From the NCBI GenBank assembly GCA_009780755.1, contig WQZL01000057.1, forward strand, positions 1 through 13,046: 13,046 nt of DNA. The letters run 5' to 3'. Numbering within the stretch: the stretch's first letter is position 1; every line of letters starts with the position of its first letter. The position numbers and the translations under genes were made by a program. The notes below the pieces were generated by a model that was given only the letters and a program-made list of their open reading frames with translations, was not told where the DNA came from and searched no databases. Shown here piece after piece: positions 1 through 7,274 of the stretch. Source of the stretch: Promicromonosporaceae bacterium (GTDB lineage: Bacteria; Actinomycetota; Actinomycetes; Actinomycetales; Cellulomonadaceae).

Positions 1-105
1 GAGGCCACCGTGATTCTCGACGATCATGGCCGAGTGCGCGCCGCTGCCGTCCGCCTAGAGGTTCGCCGGGACCAATGGCGCATCGCCGTTCTTGAACTGG
101 CCTGA
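1..105 (+). CDS. C-terminal end of an Rv3235-family (DUF6459-like) protein, partial
   Basis: Frame 1 is open from the window edge to TGA at 103-105 and gives 34 residues. The core HGRVRAAAVRLEVRR, then QWRIAVLELA before the stop, resembles the C-terminus of actinobacterial Rv3235-family proteins, which end in a pattern of the type RVRA-A-RLE-R-G-W---ALE. This is recognition from memory of a short segment. The family has no settled biochemical role that I know of; in other actinobacteria it lies near the secA region. The gene starts upstream of the window. Codon use is typical of the rest of the sequence. Confidence 0.5.
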   Translation, partial: EATVILDDHGRVRAAAVRLEVRRDQWRIAVLELA

Positions 106-127
106 ATCTCTGGCATTATTCGACTCT

Positions 128-637
128 ATGAGCCAAAACCGCGCTGCGCGCGACACCGGGCCGTTGTCCTCCATCGATGCCACACCGTTACATGCCGCCG
201 TCACCTCGCTGGCCGCCGCGCTACATGACTACGTAGATGTCGCAGCCGGGGTGCGCACGGAGTTCAGCGCGGCCGAGGCCGATGACGACCCCCGAATGCT
301 TGCGCTAGAGAACCGGATCGGCCACCTAAACGCCGAGCTGTTCGACGCCCTGCATGACGCGCTCGGAATGCACCCGAACTTAACCACTTCGGTGTGGGTT
401 CCGGAAGGCTCTGGCGCAGCAACCCTGCCCGCAGGCATTCAGCGAACAGAGGTGCACTACCTCGGCTTCCTGGTAGCCGCGCCACCACGCAATGCCGACA
501 TGACCCTTGAGGGCGTAATCGATCTACTGGATTCAGCCGGGCAAGACGTCACCGAACAGCTGGCTAACGCAGGCTACGAGGTAATCGAGTGGGCCTCCGC
601 TCGCGGCGAAGCCCCCGGCTTCGGCGAGGAAGAGTAA
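128..637 (+). CDS. hypothetical acidic protein, family not recognised
   Basis: The ORF gives 169 residues from ATG 128. The frame stays open upstream to a TTG at 92, but that start lies inside the preceding gene and adds only 12 residues, so the ATG is preferred. Neither start has a clear Shine-Dalgarno. The AT-rich stretch CATTAT at 114-119 could be a -10 box just upstream of the ATG. The protein is acidic, ends in GFGEEE, and has no signal peptide or membrane segment. The N-terminal half looks helical (ALENRIGHLNAELFDALHDALG); the C-terminal half alternates hydrophobic segments (VHYLGFLVAAPP, VIDLLDSAG, GYEVIEWAS) and looks like a small alpha/beta fold. It sits about 120 bases before a Fic gene, but nothing in the sequence shows that the two work together. 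I recognise no family and assign no function. Confidence 0.6.
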   Translation: MSQNRAARDTGPLSSIDATPLHAAVTSLAAALHDYVDVAAGVRTEFSAAEADDDPRMLALENRIGHLNAELFDALHDALGMHPNLTTSVWVPEGSGAATLPAGIQRTEVHYLGFLVAAPPRNADMTLEGVIDLLDSAGQDVTEQLANAGYEVIEWASARGEAPGFGEEE

Positions 638-685
638 CCCCTACCCTCATTAAAGAGCTGCCGCAAGCAAGGAGATGAATAAATT

Positions 686-739
686 ATGCTTCGTGGACCA
701 ATCACAGGTACCCACCAACTTCCAATCACGCTGAACTAG
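686..739 (+). CDS. possible 17-residue leader peptide or gene remnant before fic
   Basis: ATG 686 opens an 18-codon frame (MLRGPITGTHQLPITLN, stop TAG 737-739). AAGGAG at 669-674 lies 11 bases before the ATG, a plausible ribosome binding site. The stop is 16 bases before the Fic start. It could be a translated leader whose ribosomes reach the Fic ribosome binding site, a leftover of a larger gene, or chance. The surrounding 638-755 region is AT-richer than the rest of the window. There is nothing of the usual size of a FicA-type antitoxin (about 60 residues) here. Confidence 0.22.
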   Translation: MLRGPITGTHQLPITLN

Positions 740-744
740 ACACC

Positions 745-750
745 AGGAGG
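745..750 (+). promoter_or_regulatory. strong ribosome binding site of the Fic gene
   Basis: AGGAGG ends 5 bases before ATG 756. This near-perfect Shine-Dalgarno fixes the Fic start. It stands out here because several other genes in the window have weak sites or appear leaderless. Confidence 0.7.
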
Positions 751-755
751 CTGTC

Positions 756-1529
756 ATGGCTGAGGAGTATGAAGTTAACGCGGCGGCGTTTCGGCAGATG
801 CTGCTCGATCAACGAGCCACGCGCATGAAGGGCGGCCTGTATCACGTCACCCAAATCCACATGGCATACAACACCAACCGGATCGAAGGCTCGACCCTTA
901 CCGAAGACCAAACCCGCTTCCTGTATGACACCCGCGCTATCGACGGGGAGCTGGTACTGGTGGACGACGTAATCGAAACCATGAACTCCTTCCGCATGTT
1001 CAACCTCATGCTTGACTCCCTTAACCAGCCCCTCACACTGAGCCGCATCCGCGAGTACCACTACATCCTGAAAACAGGCACCAAAGATGGCGATAACCCC
1101 AACTTCACGGTCGGCGGTTGGAAGAAGCTGGCAAATACGGTAGGCGGAATCACTACCTCAGCCCCTCAACATGTACCGGCTGACATGCAGCAACTATTCG
1201 CTGATACCCCTGAACACATGTCATTCGAGGATATCTGTGACTTCCACTGGCGCTTCGAGACCATCCATCCCTTTCAAGACGGCAACGGGCGCGTCGGGCG
1301 ACTCATTATGTTCGAGCAATGCCTACGCAACGACATCATGCCGTTCGTCGTGCTTGAACAGCAAAAACAATTCTACTATCGAGGGCTTAACCGCTACGAA
1401 GAACACCCAGGCTTCCTGCGCGAAACCTTCCGTAACTTCCAAGACGCCTACTACGAAAAACACGCCCAATACGTCGCACCCCACAGAGTTCAGGTTGATG
1501 ACAGTGCGAGACGGGCGGCAAGGCCGTAG
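756..1529 (+). CDS. Fic/DOC-family protein adenylyltransferase, self-inhibited (class II-like)
   Basis: The 257-residue cytoplasmic protein carries a complete Fic active site, HPFQDGNGRVGR at residues 171-182 (HxFxDGNGRxxR). In this family the histidine is the general base and the loop binds ATP phosphates and Mg2+, transferring AMP to Ser/Thr/Tyr hydroxyls of target proteins. Near the N-terminus, TNRIEG (residues 40-45) matches the inhibitory motif (S/T)xxxE(G/N); E44 would reach into the ATP site and hold the enzyme off. This N-terminal placement defines class II Fic proteins, so no separate antitoxin is needed. The conserved NTNRIEGSTLT and VGGWKK segments are also family-typical. Start ATG follows a strong AGGAGG. 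The last 14 codons run antisense into the 3' end of the histidine kinase gene, so the C-terminal tail may not be native. The target is unknown; the family includes toxin-like and regulatory members. Confidence 0.9.
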   Translation: MAEEYEVNAAAFRQMLLDQRATRMKGGLYHVTQIHMAYNTNRIEGSTLTEDQTRFLYDTRAIDGELVLVDDVIETMNSFRMFNLMLDSLNQPLTLSRIREYHYILKTGTKDGDNPNFTVGGWKKLANTVGGITTSAPQHVPADMQQLFADTPEHMSFEDICDFHWRFETIHPFQDGNGRVGRLIMFEQCLRNDIMPFVVLEQQKQFYYRGLNRYEEHPGFLRETFRNFQDAYYEKHAQYVAPHRVQVDDSARRAARP

Positions 1530-2656
1530 GCGGGAGCCGGGCGAGGGCTGAGTTCTAAGGTGCCACCAGCGCTGGTCGCAGCGCTATCGACGAGGGCGAG
1601 GCCAAGCCCAAGGCCAACATCTGCAAGGCGAGAGCGCTCCCCACGATGGAAGGGTTCGGTGAGCTGGGAAACGTCTGTTCCGGTGAGGTCGGGGCCGTCG
1701 TTCTCGATAAGCACCCAGCAGGTGGTGGCGTCGGCGCTCAACGTGACGATCACCTTTGTACCGAGCGCCCCGTGTTTGATCGCATTGTCGAGCAGGTTGG
1801 ACACGGCGAGCAAGGCAACAGGGCGCGCCACCTTGGCAAACACCGGGCCACCGTTCGATGTCCTCGCCACGATGCGCTGGCCGCGAGCGCTCGCGGCTTC
1901 ATCGTGTTCGGCCACCACCTCGGCCACGAGTTCGTTCAGGTCGATAACCCCACTAGCTCCCCCACCCCGTTTCGATCTCGCCAATAGGAGCAGCGCGGCG
2001 ATGAGTTCCTCGCAGCGGCGGGTCGCATCGAGCGCTTCATGAATGTCAGGTTCCAAAACGGCGGGGACGCGCCCTTGCAACAGGGGGATTTCGAGCGCCG
2101 AAAACGCTCGCGTCAGGGGTGTGCGCAATTCGTGGGATGCCCCCGCAATGAAGCGGTCTTGCCGCTCGAAGGCGTCGGATAGGCGGTCGAGCATCCCGTC
2201 AATAGTGTCGCCGAGTTCCTTAATCTCATCATCTGGGCCGGGCAGCAAAAGACGTTGTTGGAGGTCGGTCACCGAAATTCTGCGGGTTGTTTCTACCATC
2301 GCGGTGATGCGCCCCAAAGACCGTTTCGACAGGAACCAGGCGGCAAACCCGCCCAACAGAATGCACCCGGCAAGAATCCCCAGCGACCACCATAGTAATT
2401 CTTGGAATACCAGGGCCGACTGTTCTGCGATGCGAGCATCGATGGCTGCCTGAATCTCCGGCGGCAGCGAGGTTTGGATGCCTCCCTCGGTCACCACAAA
2501 AAACGGACCCTCGATGTTCAGGTTGCTCGCGATGAGCCGCCGCACCAGGAAGTACAACACCACCACCAGCACCGCCGAACCCACCGCCAGCAGCGTGGTG
2601 ATGAGCGCGGTGAGGCGCCCGCGAATCCCCAGCCGGGGGTGATTTGAGATCGTCAT
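1490..2656 (-). CDS. two-component sensor histidine kinase (HAMP, HisKA, HATPase)
   Basis: The 388-residue membrane kinase has TM1 about residues 16-38, a short extracytoplasmic segment of about 48 residues (39-87), TM2 about 88-108, HAMP 109-162, the dimerisation/phosphoacceptor domain about 165-228 with H175 in SHELRTPLTR, and an ATPase domain from about 270 with N box NLLDNAIKHG (287-296), D box ENDGPD and glycine box GLGLGLALV (348-356). It autophosphorylates on H175 and passes the phosphate to the regulator encoded just upstream. The two genes overlap by ATGA (2653-2656), indicating translational coupling. The small external segment suggests sensing within or at the membrane, as in kinases that detect antimicrobial peptides or respond through a partner transporter. 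The efflux operon next door fits that, but the ligand is inferred. The 3' end converges with and overlaps fic by 40 bases. Confidence 0.93.
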   Translation of the reverse strand: MTISNHPRLGIRGRLTALITTLLAVGSAVLVVVLYFLVRRLIASNLNIEGPFFVVTEGGIQTSLPPEIQAAIDARIAEQSALVFQELLWWSLGILAGCILLGGFAAWFLSKRSLGRITAMVETTRRISVTDLQQRLLLPGPDDEIKELGDTIDGMLDRLSDAFERQDRFIAGASHELRTPLTRAFSALEIPLLQGRVPAVLEPDIHEALDATRRCEELIAALLLLARSKRGGGASGVIDLNELVAEVVAEHDEAASARGQRIVARTSNGGPVFAKVARPVALLAVSNLLDNAIKHGALGTKVIVTLSADATTCWVLIENDGPDLTGTDVSQLTEPFHRGERSRLADVGLGLGLALVDSAATSAGGTLELSPRPAPAYGLAARLALSST

Positions 2657-3330
2657 TTCTGTTCCTCTGCCGCCCCAACCATTCGGTACCCAAACGCCGT
2701 CGCACTCTCAATGGCGCCGGGCGTCATCAGTTTGGAGCGGAGTTTGAACACGACGGTCTTCACCACGGAGCGAGCAGGAACGCTAACCTCATGCCACACC
2801 TCGTCAAGCAGTTCATCGGCGCTCACCCAGGCGCCACTGGCGGCAAGTAGAGCCTCCAGCACGGCGTACTCCTTCGGGGTGAGTCGCAGCGGAATGCCCC
2901 CCTCCTCGACGGTGCGGCGGTTGATGTCTAGGCGGATATCGCCTGCGTGGAGGATGGCTGACGACGTAGCTGTCGCCCGCCGTCCCAGCGCCCGGAGCTG
3001 GGCGAGAAGTTCCAGAAACGAAAACGGCTTGGCTAGGTAGGCATCTGCCCCCAGGTCAAGACCGGTGATGCGGACATCAAGCGTGCCCGCCGCCGTGAGC
3101 ATGAGAATACGCACGGGATGACCCTGGGCGCGCAGGGTGGAACACACGGCATCGCCGCTGAGACCGGGAAGGTCACGGTCGAGGATGAGTATGTCGTAAT
3201 CGTCGGCGCTGACCTTGACCAATGCCGCCGCACCGTCATGCACCACGTCGATGGCATACCCCTCATGACGCAAGCCTTTGGCGAGGGTGGCCGCAAAGCG
3301 CGACTCATCCTCGACAAGCAAAATCTTCAT
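2653..3330 (-). CDS. OmpR/PhoB-family response regulator
   Basis: The 225-residue cytoplasmic DNA-binding regulator starts at ATG 3330 (MKILLVEDES). A TTG at 3360 would add ten residues before this canonical beginning and is unlikely. The receiver domain (1-115) has the acidic pair E7/D8, phosphoacceptor D51 in LILDRDLPG, T79 and K101 in LAKPFSF. A winged-helix output domain (about 128-218) contains RLTPKEYAVLEAL and ends in SATAFGYRMVG, standard for the family, although this last motif usually reads RGxGY and here is TAFGY. The ribosome binding site is weak (GGGATGG). The gene is cotranscribed with the kinase through an ATGA overlap and divergent from the efflux operon, its most likely target. 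It may also bind the palindrome at 3353-3368 in its own 5' region. Confidence 0.93.
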   Translation of the reverse strand: MKILLVEDESRFAATLAKGLRHEGYAIDVVHDGAAALVKVSADDYDILILDRDLPGLSGDAVCSTLRAQGHPVRILMLTAAGTLDVRITGLDLGADAYLAKPFSFLELLAQLRALGRRATATSSAILHAGDIRLDINRRTVEEGGIPLRLTPKEYAVLEALLAASGAWVSADELLDEVWHEVSVPARSVVKTVVFKLRSKLMTPGAIESATAFGYRMVGAAEEQK

Positions 3331-3352
3331 GTTCCAACCATCCCAGATGGCG

Positions 3353-3368
3353 GTCACCAAATGGTGAC
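3353..3368. promoter_or_regulatory. perfect 16-base palindrome, candidate operator
   Basis: GTCACCA-AA-TGGTGAC consists of two perfect 7-base inverted arms around AA. It lies in the 128-base gap between the divergent response regulator and lipoprotein genes, 23 bases from the regulator ATG and 90 from the lipoprotein ATG. A further GTCACC half-site occurs at 3387-3392. OmpR-type regulators more often bind direct repeats, so the palindrome may belong to another repressor or to a symmetric dimer site. No convincing -35/-10 pair was identified in the gap. Confidence 0.45.
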
Positions 3369-3447
3369 TTGGCTGGCAACCATTGCGTCACCGAGGGCAA
3401 GGCACGCTTCTCGCCATTGCCGACAATCCGCGTCGGCTTCGAGATTC

Positions 3448-3453
3448 AAGGAG
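3448..3453 (+). promoter_or_regulatory. ribosome binding site that fixes the lipoprotein start
   Basis: AAGGAG lies 5 bases before ATG 3459. It selects this start over the longer in-frame extension reaching back to 3222, which would run antisense through the response regulator gene. Confidence 0.7.
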
Positions 3454-3458
3454 ACATC

Positions 3459-4178
3459 ATGTCCACCATCCGACACTCCGGTGCCTCGCTCGCCGTAGTC
3501 GCCTTGCTGGCCCTCGCTGGCTGTTCCACCGACGGCAACGCTGGCGCACCGACCTCCACTCCGCTAAGCGAGGATGTTGCCACCGGATCCGCGCAGAATC
3601 CGACCGGCAATGACCATGCGGCAGCTCTCAACCCCGGCGACTCTGCTGCCCGTTTCGTTGCCTGCCTGCACGCCGATGGCATCGAGGCAACGATTTTCGA
3701 TGGGAATTTCGTAATGGTGCCCGCCCCAGAGGCTAAGACCCTGACCGCCGACAATGGCTTTGCGTTAATGCAGATAACCGATGGGAGCGGTAGTTGGGTT
3801 GCCCCGCTTAGTGCCGAGTTCTTTGCCGACGATGCTCTCACCCATGATGCCTGGCTCGCCTGCGAGGTCGAGGTGCCGGGTTTCACGCAACCGACGACCC
3901 CGGCGCACGCAGACCAGATTGCCCAGGTGGAACCGGCGCTGGCCTTCGCTCAACGTGCCCGTGACGCCGGCTTTGCCTGGGTGGCCGATCCCGAGCCGAA
4001 CATGCCGGGAATCACCATCCCCGAGTGGGTGGATGCGACAGAACTGCGCGCCATGCTGGAGGCAGCCTGGGACCCCGATAACGCCGCCTTTATGTTCGCA
4101 ATGGAGACCAATGACCCGGAGATGGGCCAAGCATTGGGTGCCGTCATCATTGAGTTCATTCAACAGGTGCGGCCATGA
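3459..4178 (+). CDS. efflux-operon lipoprotein, first gene of the exporter operon
   Basis: The 239-residue precursor has a positively charged start (MSTIRH), a hydrophobic stretch (residues 9-20) and lipobox LAGC with C22 as the expected lipidated cysteine, so it should be anchored on the outer face of the cytoplasmic membrane. A Thr/Ser/Pro/Gly-rich linker (23-60) follows. The folded part has C69 (FVACLHADGIEA) and C135 (AWLACEVEVPGF), which could form a disulfide. A second segment, FAQRARDAGFAWVADPEP (about 163-180), recalls the residue pattern around C69 but lacks the cysteine, suggesting a diverged internal repeat. Its stop overlaps the adaptor start by ATGA. Similar lipoproteins accompany adaptor-ATPase-permease operons in actinobacteria. 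A substrate-capture or accessory role outside the membrane is inferred. Confidence 0.8.
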   Translation: MSTIRHSGASLAVVALLALAGCSTDGNAGAPTSTPLSEDVATGSAQNPTGNDHAAALNPGDSAARFVACLHADGIEATIFDGNFVMVPAPEAKTLTADNGFALMQITDGSGSWVAPLSAEFFADDALTHDAWLACEVEVPGFTQPTTPAHADQIAQVEPALAFAQRARDAGFAWVADPEPNMPGITIPEWVDATELRAMLEAAWDPDNAAFMFAMETNDPEMGQALGAVIIEFIQQVRP

Positions 4179-5284
4179 AAACCGCGCATTTGGCCACTCC
4201 TTCCGTGGGGCGCAGGCGTCGTCGAGGGCGTCTCATCGCTCTCGGAACTGTAGCCGCACTAAGTCTTGCCGCCGCCATTGCGGTTCCGCTGATGGAGGTC
4301 GATAGCAGCTCGCGGGCTGTCACCCCTGACCGTGACCCCGTCACCGCGAGAGTGGAGTGGGGAACGCTGACGAGGGAGCTGCGCCTCAATGGACGGCTCT
4401 CCTTCGGTAACCCCGAACCATTGCTTACCGTCCAGGGGATGCTCACCGCATTGCCGAGCGTTGGGCAGAGTATCCAGTTGGGCGAACAGGTTTATGCCGC
4501 CGATGGCTCGCCAGTCGTCTTGTTCATGGGGTCGATGCCGTTTTGGCGTGACCTCAGCACCCGGACGGACTGCCCGGCGGCTCGACCCTGCGCGGATGTG
4601 GCGCAGCTACAGCAAAACCTCATCGACCTGGGTTATCTCGACCTTCCCGAGCCTTCTGGTGTCTTCGGCAACGGCACACGGCTGGCCGTCCGTGCCTGGC
4701 AGCAAGCGCTCGGCGTCCGGGTAACCGGTGAGTTCGCGGCCTCAGCTGTGGTGGTTGCGCCGTCGTCACACATCCGCATTGCGGAAGTGACCGCTGCTCT
4801 GGGTGAGTCGCAGGTCAGCCCGGCCACCATCAACCAGGTGGTGTTGCAAGGCAGCGCCGCCCTCACTGATGCCCAGGCCCGCGATCTTGACCTCGGCACA
4901 CCCGTCACCGTCACCTTGCGCGACGGCACCGAGGTGGCGGCCACGCTATCCGCCTTAAACCCTGGCGGCGAATCAATACCGGGCAGCAGCGGCACCACCC
5001 CGCCGACTGCAACGTTTTACTTCCCCGATCAGAAGGCCGTGGCTGGGGTGGGGGAAACCAGCATCCGCATCACCGTACTCACCGATGGCGAGACCGGTGA
5101 GGGTACCCTCATCGTGCCAGCAACCGCGCTGCTTGCCACCGTCGGCGGCGGATATGCCGTTGAGGTGTGGGACGGAATGGCGATTTACCGCGTGCCGGTC
5201 GAGATTGGCCTGGTCGCCGATGCCCGCGTACAAATTCTTGGCGGAGACTTATCCGAGGGTGACCTGGTGGTGTTGGCCCGATGA
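4175..5284 (+). CDS. membrane-fusion-like efflux adaptor with peptidoglycan-binding domain
   Basis: The 369-residue protein has an arginine-rich start (GRRRRRGR, 12-19) and one membrane anchor (about 20-40), with the rest outside. EWGTLTRELRLNGRLSFG (61-78) is the usual first beta segment of HlyD/MacA-like adaptors. A PG_binding_1-type helical domain follows at about 140-187 (VAQLQQNLIDLGYL, then FGNGTRLAVRAWQQALGV), preceded by C133 and C139, a likely disulfide. Beta-rich domains continue through LGTPVTVTLRDGTEVAATLSAL to VPATALLATVGGGYAVEVW and end with the family-typical GLVADARVQILGGDLSEGDLVVL. It probably links the permease to the cell wall. There is no outer membrane here, so it is not expected to dock with a TolC-like channel. 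It overlaps both neighbours by ATGA. Confidence 0.85.
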   Translation: MKTAHLATPSVGRRRRRGRLIALGTVAALSLAAAIAVPLMEVDSSSRAVTPDRDPVTARVEWGTLTRELRLNGRLSFGNPEPLLTVQGMLTALPSVGQSIQLGEQVYAADGSPVVLFMGSMPFWRDLSTRTDCPAARPCADVAQLQQNLIDLGYLDLPEPSGVFGNGTRLAVRAWQQALGVRVTGEFAASAVVVAPSSHIRIAEVTAALGESQVSPATINQVVLQGSAALTDAQARDLDLGTPVTVTLRDGTEVAATLSALNPGGESIPGSSGTTPPTATFYFPDQKAVAGVGETSIRITVLTDGETGEGTLIVPATALLATVGGGYAVEVWDGMAIYRVPVEIGLVADARVQILGGDLSEGDLVVLAR

Positions 5285-6000
5285 CCGGTATGGATTCTTT
5301 GGACGTAGTGCCCGTTGTTGAGGCTCGGGGTGTGTCAAAAACATACCCCGACGGCGGCGCCCACGACGGCCTCATGGTGTTGCATCCCACCGACCTGGTC
5401 ATCGCGTCGGGCGATCAGGTAGCCATTGTCGGCCCGTCTGGTTCGGGGAAATCCACACTGTTGACGATTCTGGGTACTCTTGAAGCCCCGACGACGGGTT
5501 CCGTGCTGGTTGGCGGACGGGATGTCACCACGATGAGGGAGGGGGAACGCGCTGCCGTCCGGGCTGGGGCCATTGGGTTCGTCTTTCAGCAATTCCACTT
5601 GCTGCCAACGCTCAACGCCATTGGGAATGTGGCAACCGGCCTGTTGTACTCCGGGGTTGGTCATGCCGAGCGCCGCGAGCGCGCGGTGACTGCACTGGAA
5701 TCCGTTGGCCTTGGACACCGGCTTGACCACCGGCCCAAGCAAATGTCCGGCGGAGAGCAGCAGCGCGTCGCCATCGCCCGCGCGTTGGTGCGCAACCCGG
5801 ACGTACTCTTCGCCGATGAGCCGACCGGCGCACTCGATAGCGCCACCGGGGAGAACGTCATCGAACTACTCACTGAGATCGCCGGACGCGGCACCGCCCT
5901 CGTCATCGTCACCCATGACAGTTTCATCGCTGACCAATTTGCCCGACGCATCCAGATTCGTGATGGCGTCGCCATCGAGGAGGTGCCTCATCATGTCTAA
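5281..6000 (+). CDS. ABC transporter ATP-binding protein, MacB/LolD type
   Basis: The 239-residue nucleotide-binding subunit is complete: Walker A GPSGSGKST (51-59), Q-loop Q103 in VFQQFHLLPT, signature MSGGEQQR (155-162), Walker B DVLFADEP with catalytic E180, D-loop ALDS and H-loop H212 in IVTHD. The signature starts MSGGE rather than LSGGQ, common in this subfamily. The sequence GAIGFVFQQFHLLPTLNAIGNV is typical of the LolD/MacB group, whose members act mechanically on partner FtsX-type permeases rather than moving substrate through a classic channel. Start ATG 5281 overlaps the adaptor stop; an in-frame ATG three codons later is also possible. Its last 8 bases overlap the permease start. 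Confidence 0.95.
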   Translation: MTGMDSLDVVPVVEARGVSKTYPDGGAHDGLMVLHPTDLVIASGDQVAIVGPSGSGKSTLLTILGTLEAPTTGSVLVGGRDVTTMREGERAAVRAGAIGFVFQQFHLLPTLNAIGNVATGLLYSGVGHAERRERAVTALESVGLGHRLDHRPKQMSGGEQQRVAIARALVRNPDVLFADEPTGALDSATGENVIELLTEIAGRGTALVIVTHDSFIADQFARRIQIRDGVAIEEVPHHV

Positions 6001-7201
6001 ACTTCGCCGCGAGCGCGTCACCCTGGCCGACCTTATCCGTACCGCTCTGCTTGGGGTGACAGGTAACCCGCAACGCACCGCGCTTGCCTCGCTCGGTATC
6101 GCACTTGGCATCGCCTCTCTTGTTGCCCTCACCGGGGCATCGGCATCGAACCAGGCCGCGCTGCTTGCCTCATTCGATGCGATGGGCGCCAACCTTGCCT
6201 TTCTGCGCCCTGGGCTTGGCCCCGACCAGCAGCCCGTTCCTCTGCCAGAAACCGCGCCCGAGGCCATCGCTCGCCAAGACCATGTTGAACGCATCGGTGT
6301 CCTAGAAACCGCGCCCGCCGGGTTGAGCGTGTTCCGTACCGATCTTGTCCCCGAAACCGCAACCGGTGGCATCACCATCGCCGTCGCCCGCCCCGACCTG
6401 CTCGCCGCTCTCGACGCTCGACTGGCCGTCGGACGCTGGTTCGACGACGCCACCCGCACCTTGCCCGTCACCGTTCTCGGCGCCACCGCAGCCAACCGGC
6501 TGGGCGTGAGCGTTCCCGTCGATCTGCTCTACATTGGCGGTCAGTGGTACGGGGTGCTTGGCATTCTCGCCGATTCCGGCTTGGTCAGCGACGAGATCGA
6601 CACCGCCGCGATTTTGGGCGACCAGTGGGTGCGATCTGAGTTTGCCGGGCTGGCGGGCGTTGGCGAGATAACCCAGATCTTCGTTCGCGCCGAGCCGGGC
6701 ACGATAGATGCCGTACGCGGCGTGCTTGCCAATGCTGCTCGTCCCGGCTCCCCGCAGTGGGTAAATGTCGGCGGCCTGGGTGACCTTATCGCCGCCCGCG
6801 AACTTGCCGACGACTCGTTGGCCACCTTGGGCATGGCACTTGGCGGCATCGCGCTGCTCGTCGGTGGGGTTGGCATCGCCAACACGATGGTCGTTGCCGT
6901 CATGGAACGACGAGGGGAGATTGGGGTGCGCCGTGCGTTGGGTGCCCGTCCGGGCCAGGTGGCGGCACAGTTCATCACCGAAGCGGCGACCCTATCCATC
7001 ATTGGTGGCTTGGGCGGGCTTGTACTCGGCGTGGGGGCGGCTGGGGTTATCGCCCTTGTCGCCGGGCAGCCCTTCGTAATTCCCGGCCTCGTCTTAGGCG
7101 TTGGCCCGGTGGTCTCCGTCGTCATCGGATGTCTTGCCGGTTTACAGCCAGCGGTTCGTGCCGCGCACATCCCGCCCACCGTCGCCCTGCGCTCGGCATG
7201 A
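5993..7201 (+). CDS. ABC transporter permease, MacB/FtsX family
   Basis: The 402-residue membrane protein starts at ATG 5993, 8 bases inside the ATPase gene; the open frame further upstream is antiparallel noise inside that gene. TM1 is about residues 30-50, followed by a large extracytoplasmic MacB_PCD-type domain (about 52-270), then three more membrane segments (about 278-303, 332-357, 362-384). The cytoplasmic loop ERRGEIGVRRALGA (305-318), the coupling element that contacts the ATPase, is highly conserved in the family. The four-helix MacB topology suggests a homodimer with two ATPases, assembled with the adaptor. Expected substrates are antimicrobial peptides, macrolide-like compounds or secreted products; the sequence does not say which. 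It is the last gene of the operon, with no obvious terminator hairpin after it. Confidence 0.93.
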   Translation: MSKLRRERVTLADLIRTALLGVTGNPQRTALASLGIALGIASLVALTGASASNQAALLASFDAMGANLAFLRPGLGPDQQPVPLPETAPEAIARQDHVERIGVLETAPAGLSVFRTDLVPETATGGITIAVARPDLLAALDARLAVGRWFDDATRTLPVTVLGATAANRLGVSVPVDLLYIGGQWYGVLGILADSGLVSDEIDTAAILGDQWVRSEFAGLAGVGEITQIFVRAEPGTIDAVRGVLANAARPGSPQWVNVGGLGDLIAARELADDSLATLGMALGGIALLVGGVGIANTMVVAVMERRGEIGVRRALGARPGQVAAQFITEAATLSIIGGLGGLVLGVGAAGVIALVAGQPFVIPGLVLGVGPVVSVVIGCLAGLQPAVRAAHIPPTVALRSA

Positions 7202-7274
7202 AACCACTGCACGCGCCCTTATGGTGCTTGCTGGTGACCTTACGGAGAGCGAACCGACCTTTTGAGGTAATTGA

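Noticed and set aside
92..127. TTG 92 as start of the first hypothetical protein
   Set aside because: It lies inside the preceding coding region and adds only 12 residues. ATG 128 is more plausible, though neither has a good ribosome binding site.
3331..3360. TTG 3360 as start of the response regulator
   Set aside because: It adds ten residues ahead of the canonical MKILLVEDE beginning of receiver domains and would overlap the palindrome.
3222..3458. N-terminal extension of the lipoprotein frame back to 3222
   Set aside because: It runs antisense through the response regulator gene and would bury the signal peptide and lipobox. AAGGAG plus ATG at 3459 is the clear start.
5705..5992. Upstream extension of the permease frame
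   Set aside because: It overlaps the ATPase gene in another frame with composition unlike a permease. ATG 5993 gives the normal MacB/FtsX start.
6541..7212. Long minus-strand open frame opposite the permease
   Set aside because: It is rich in Pro, Ala, Thr and Arg with no motif, a shadow of the permease gene.
7202..7270. Terminator after the efflux operon
   Set aside because: No stable GC-rich hairpin with a T-run was found. The short partial complementarities are not convincing.
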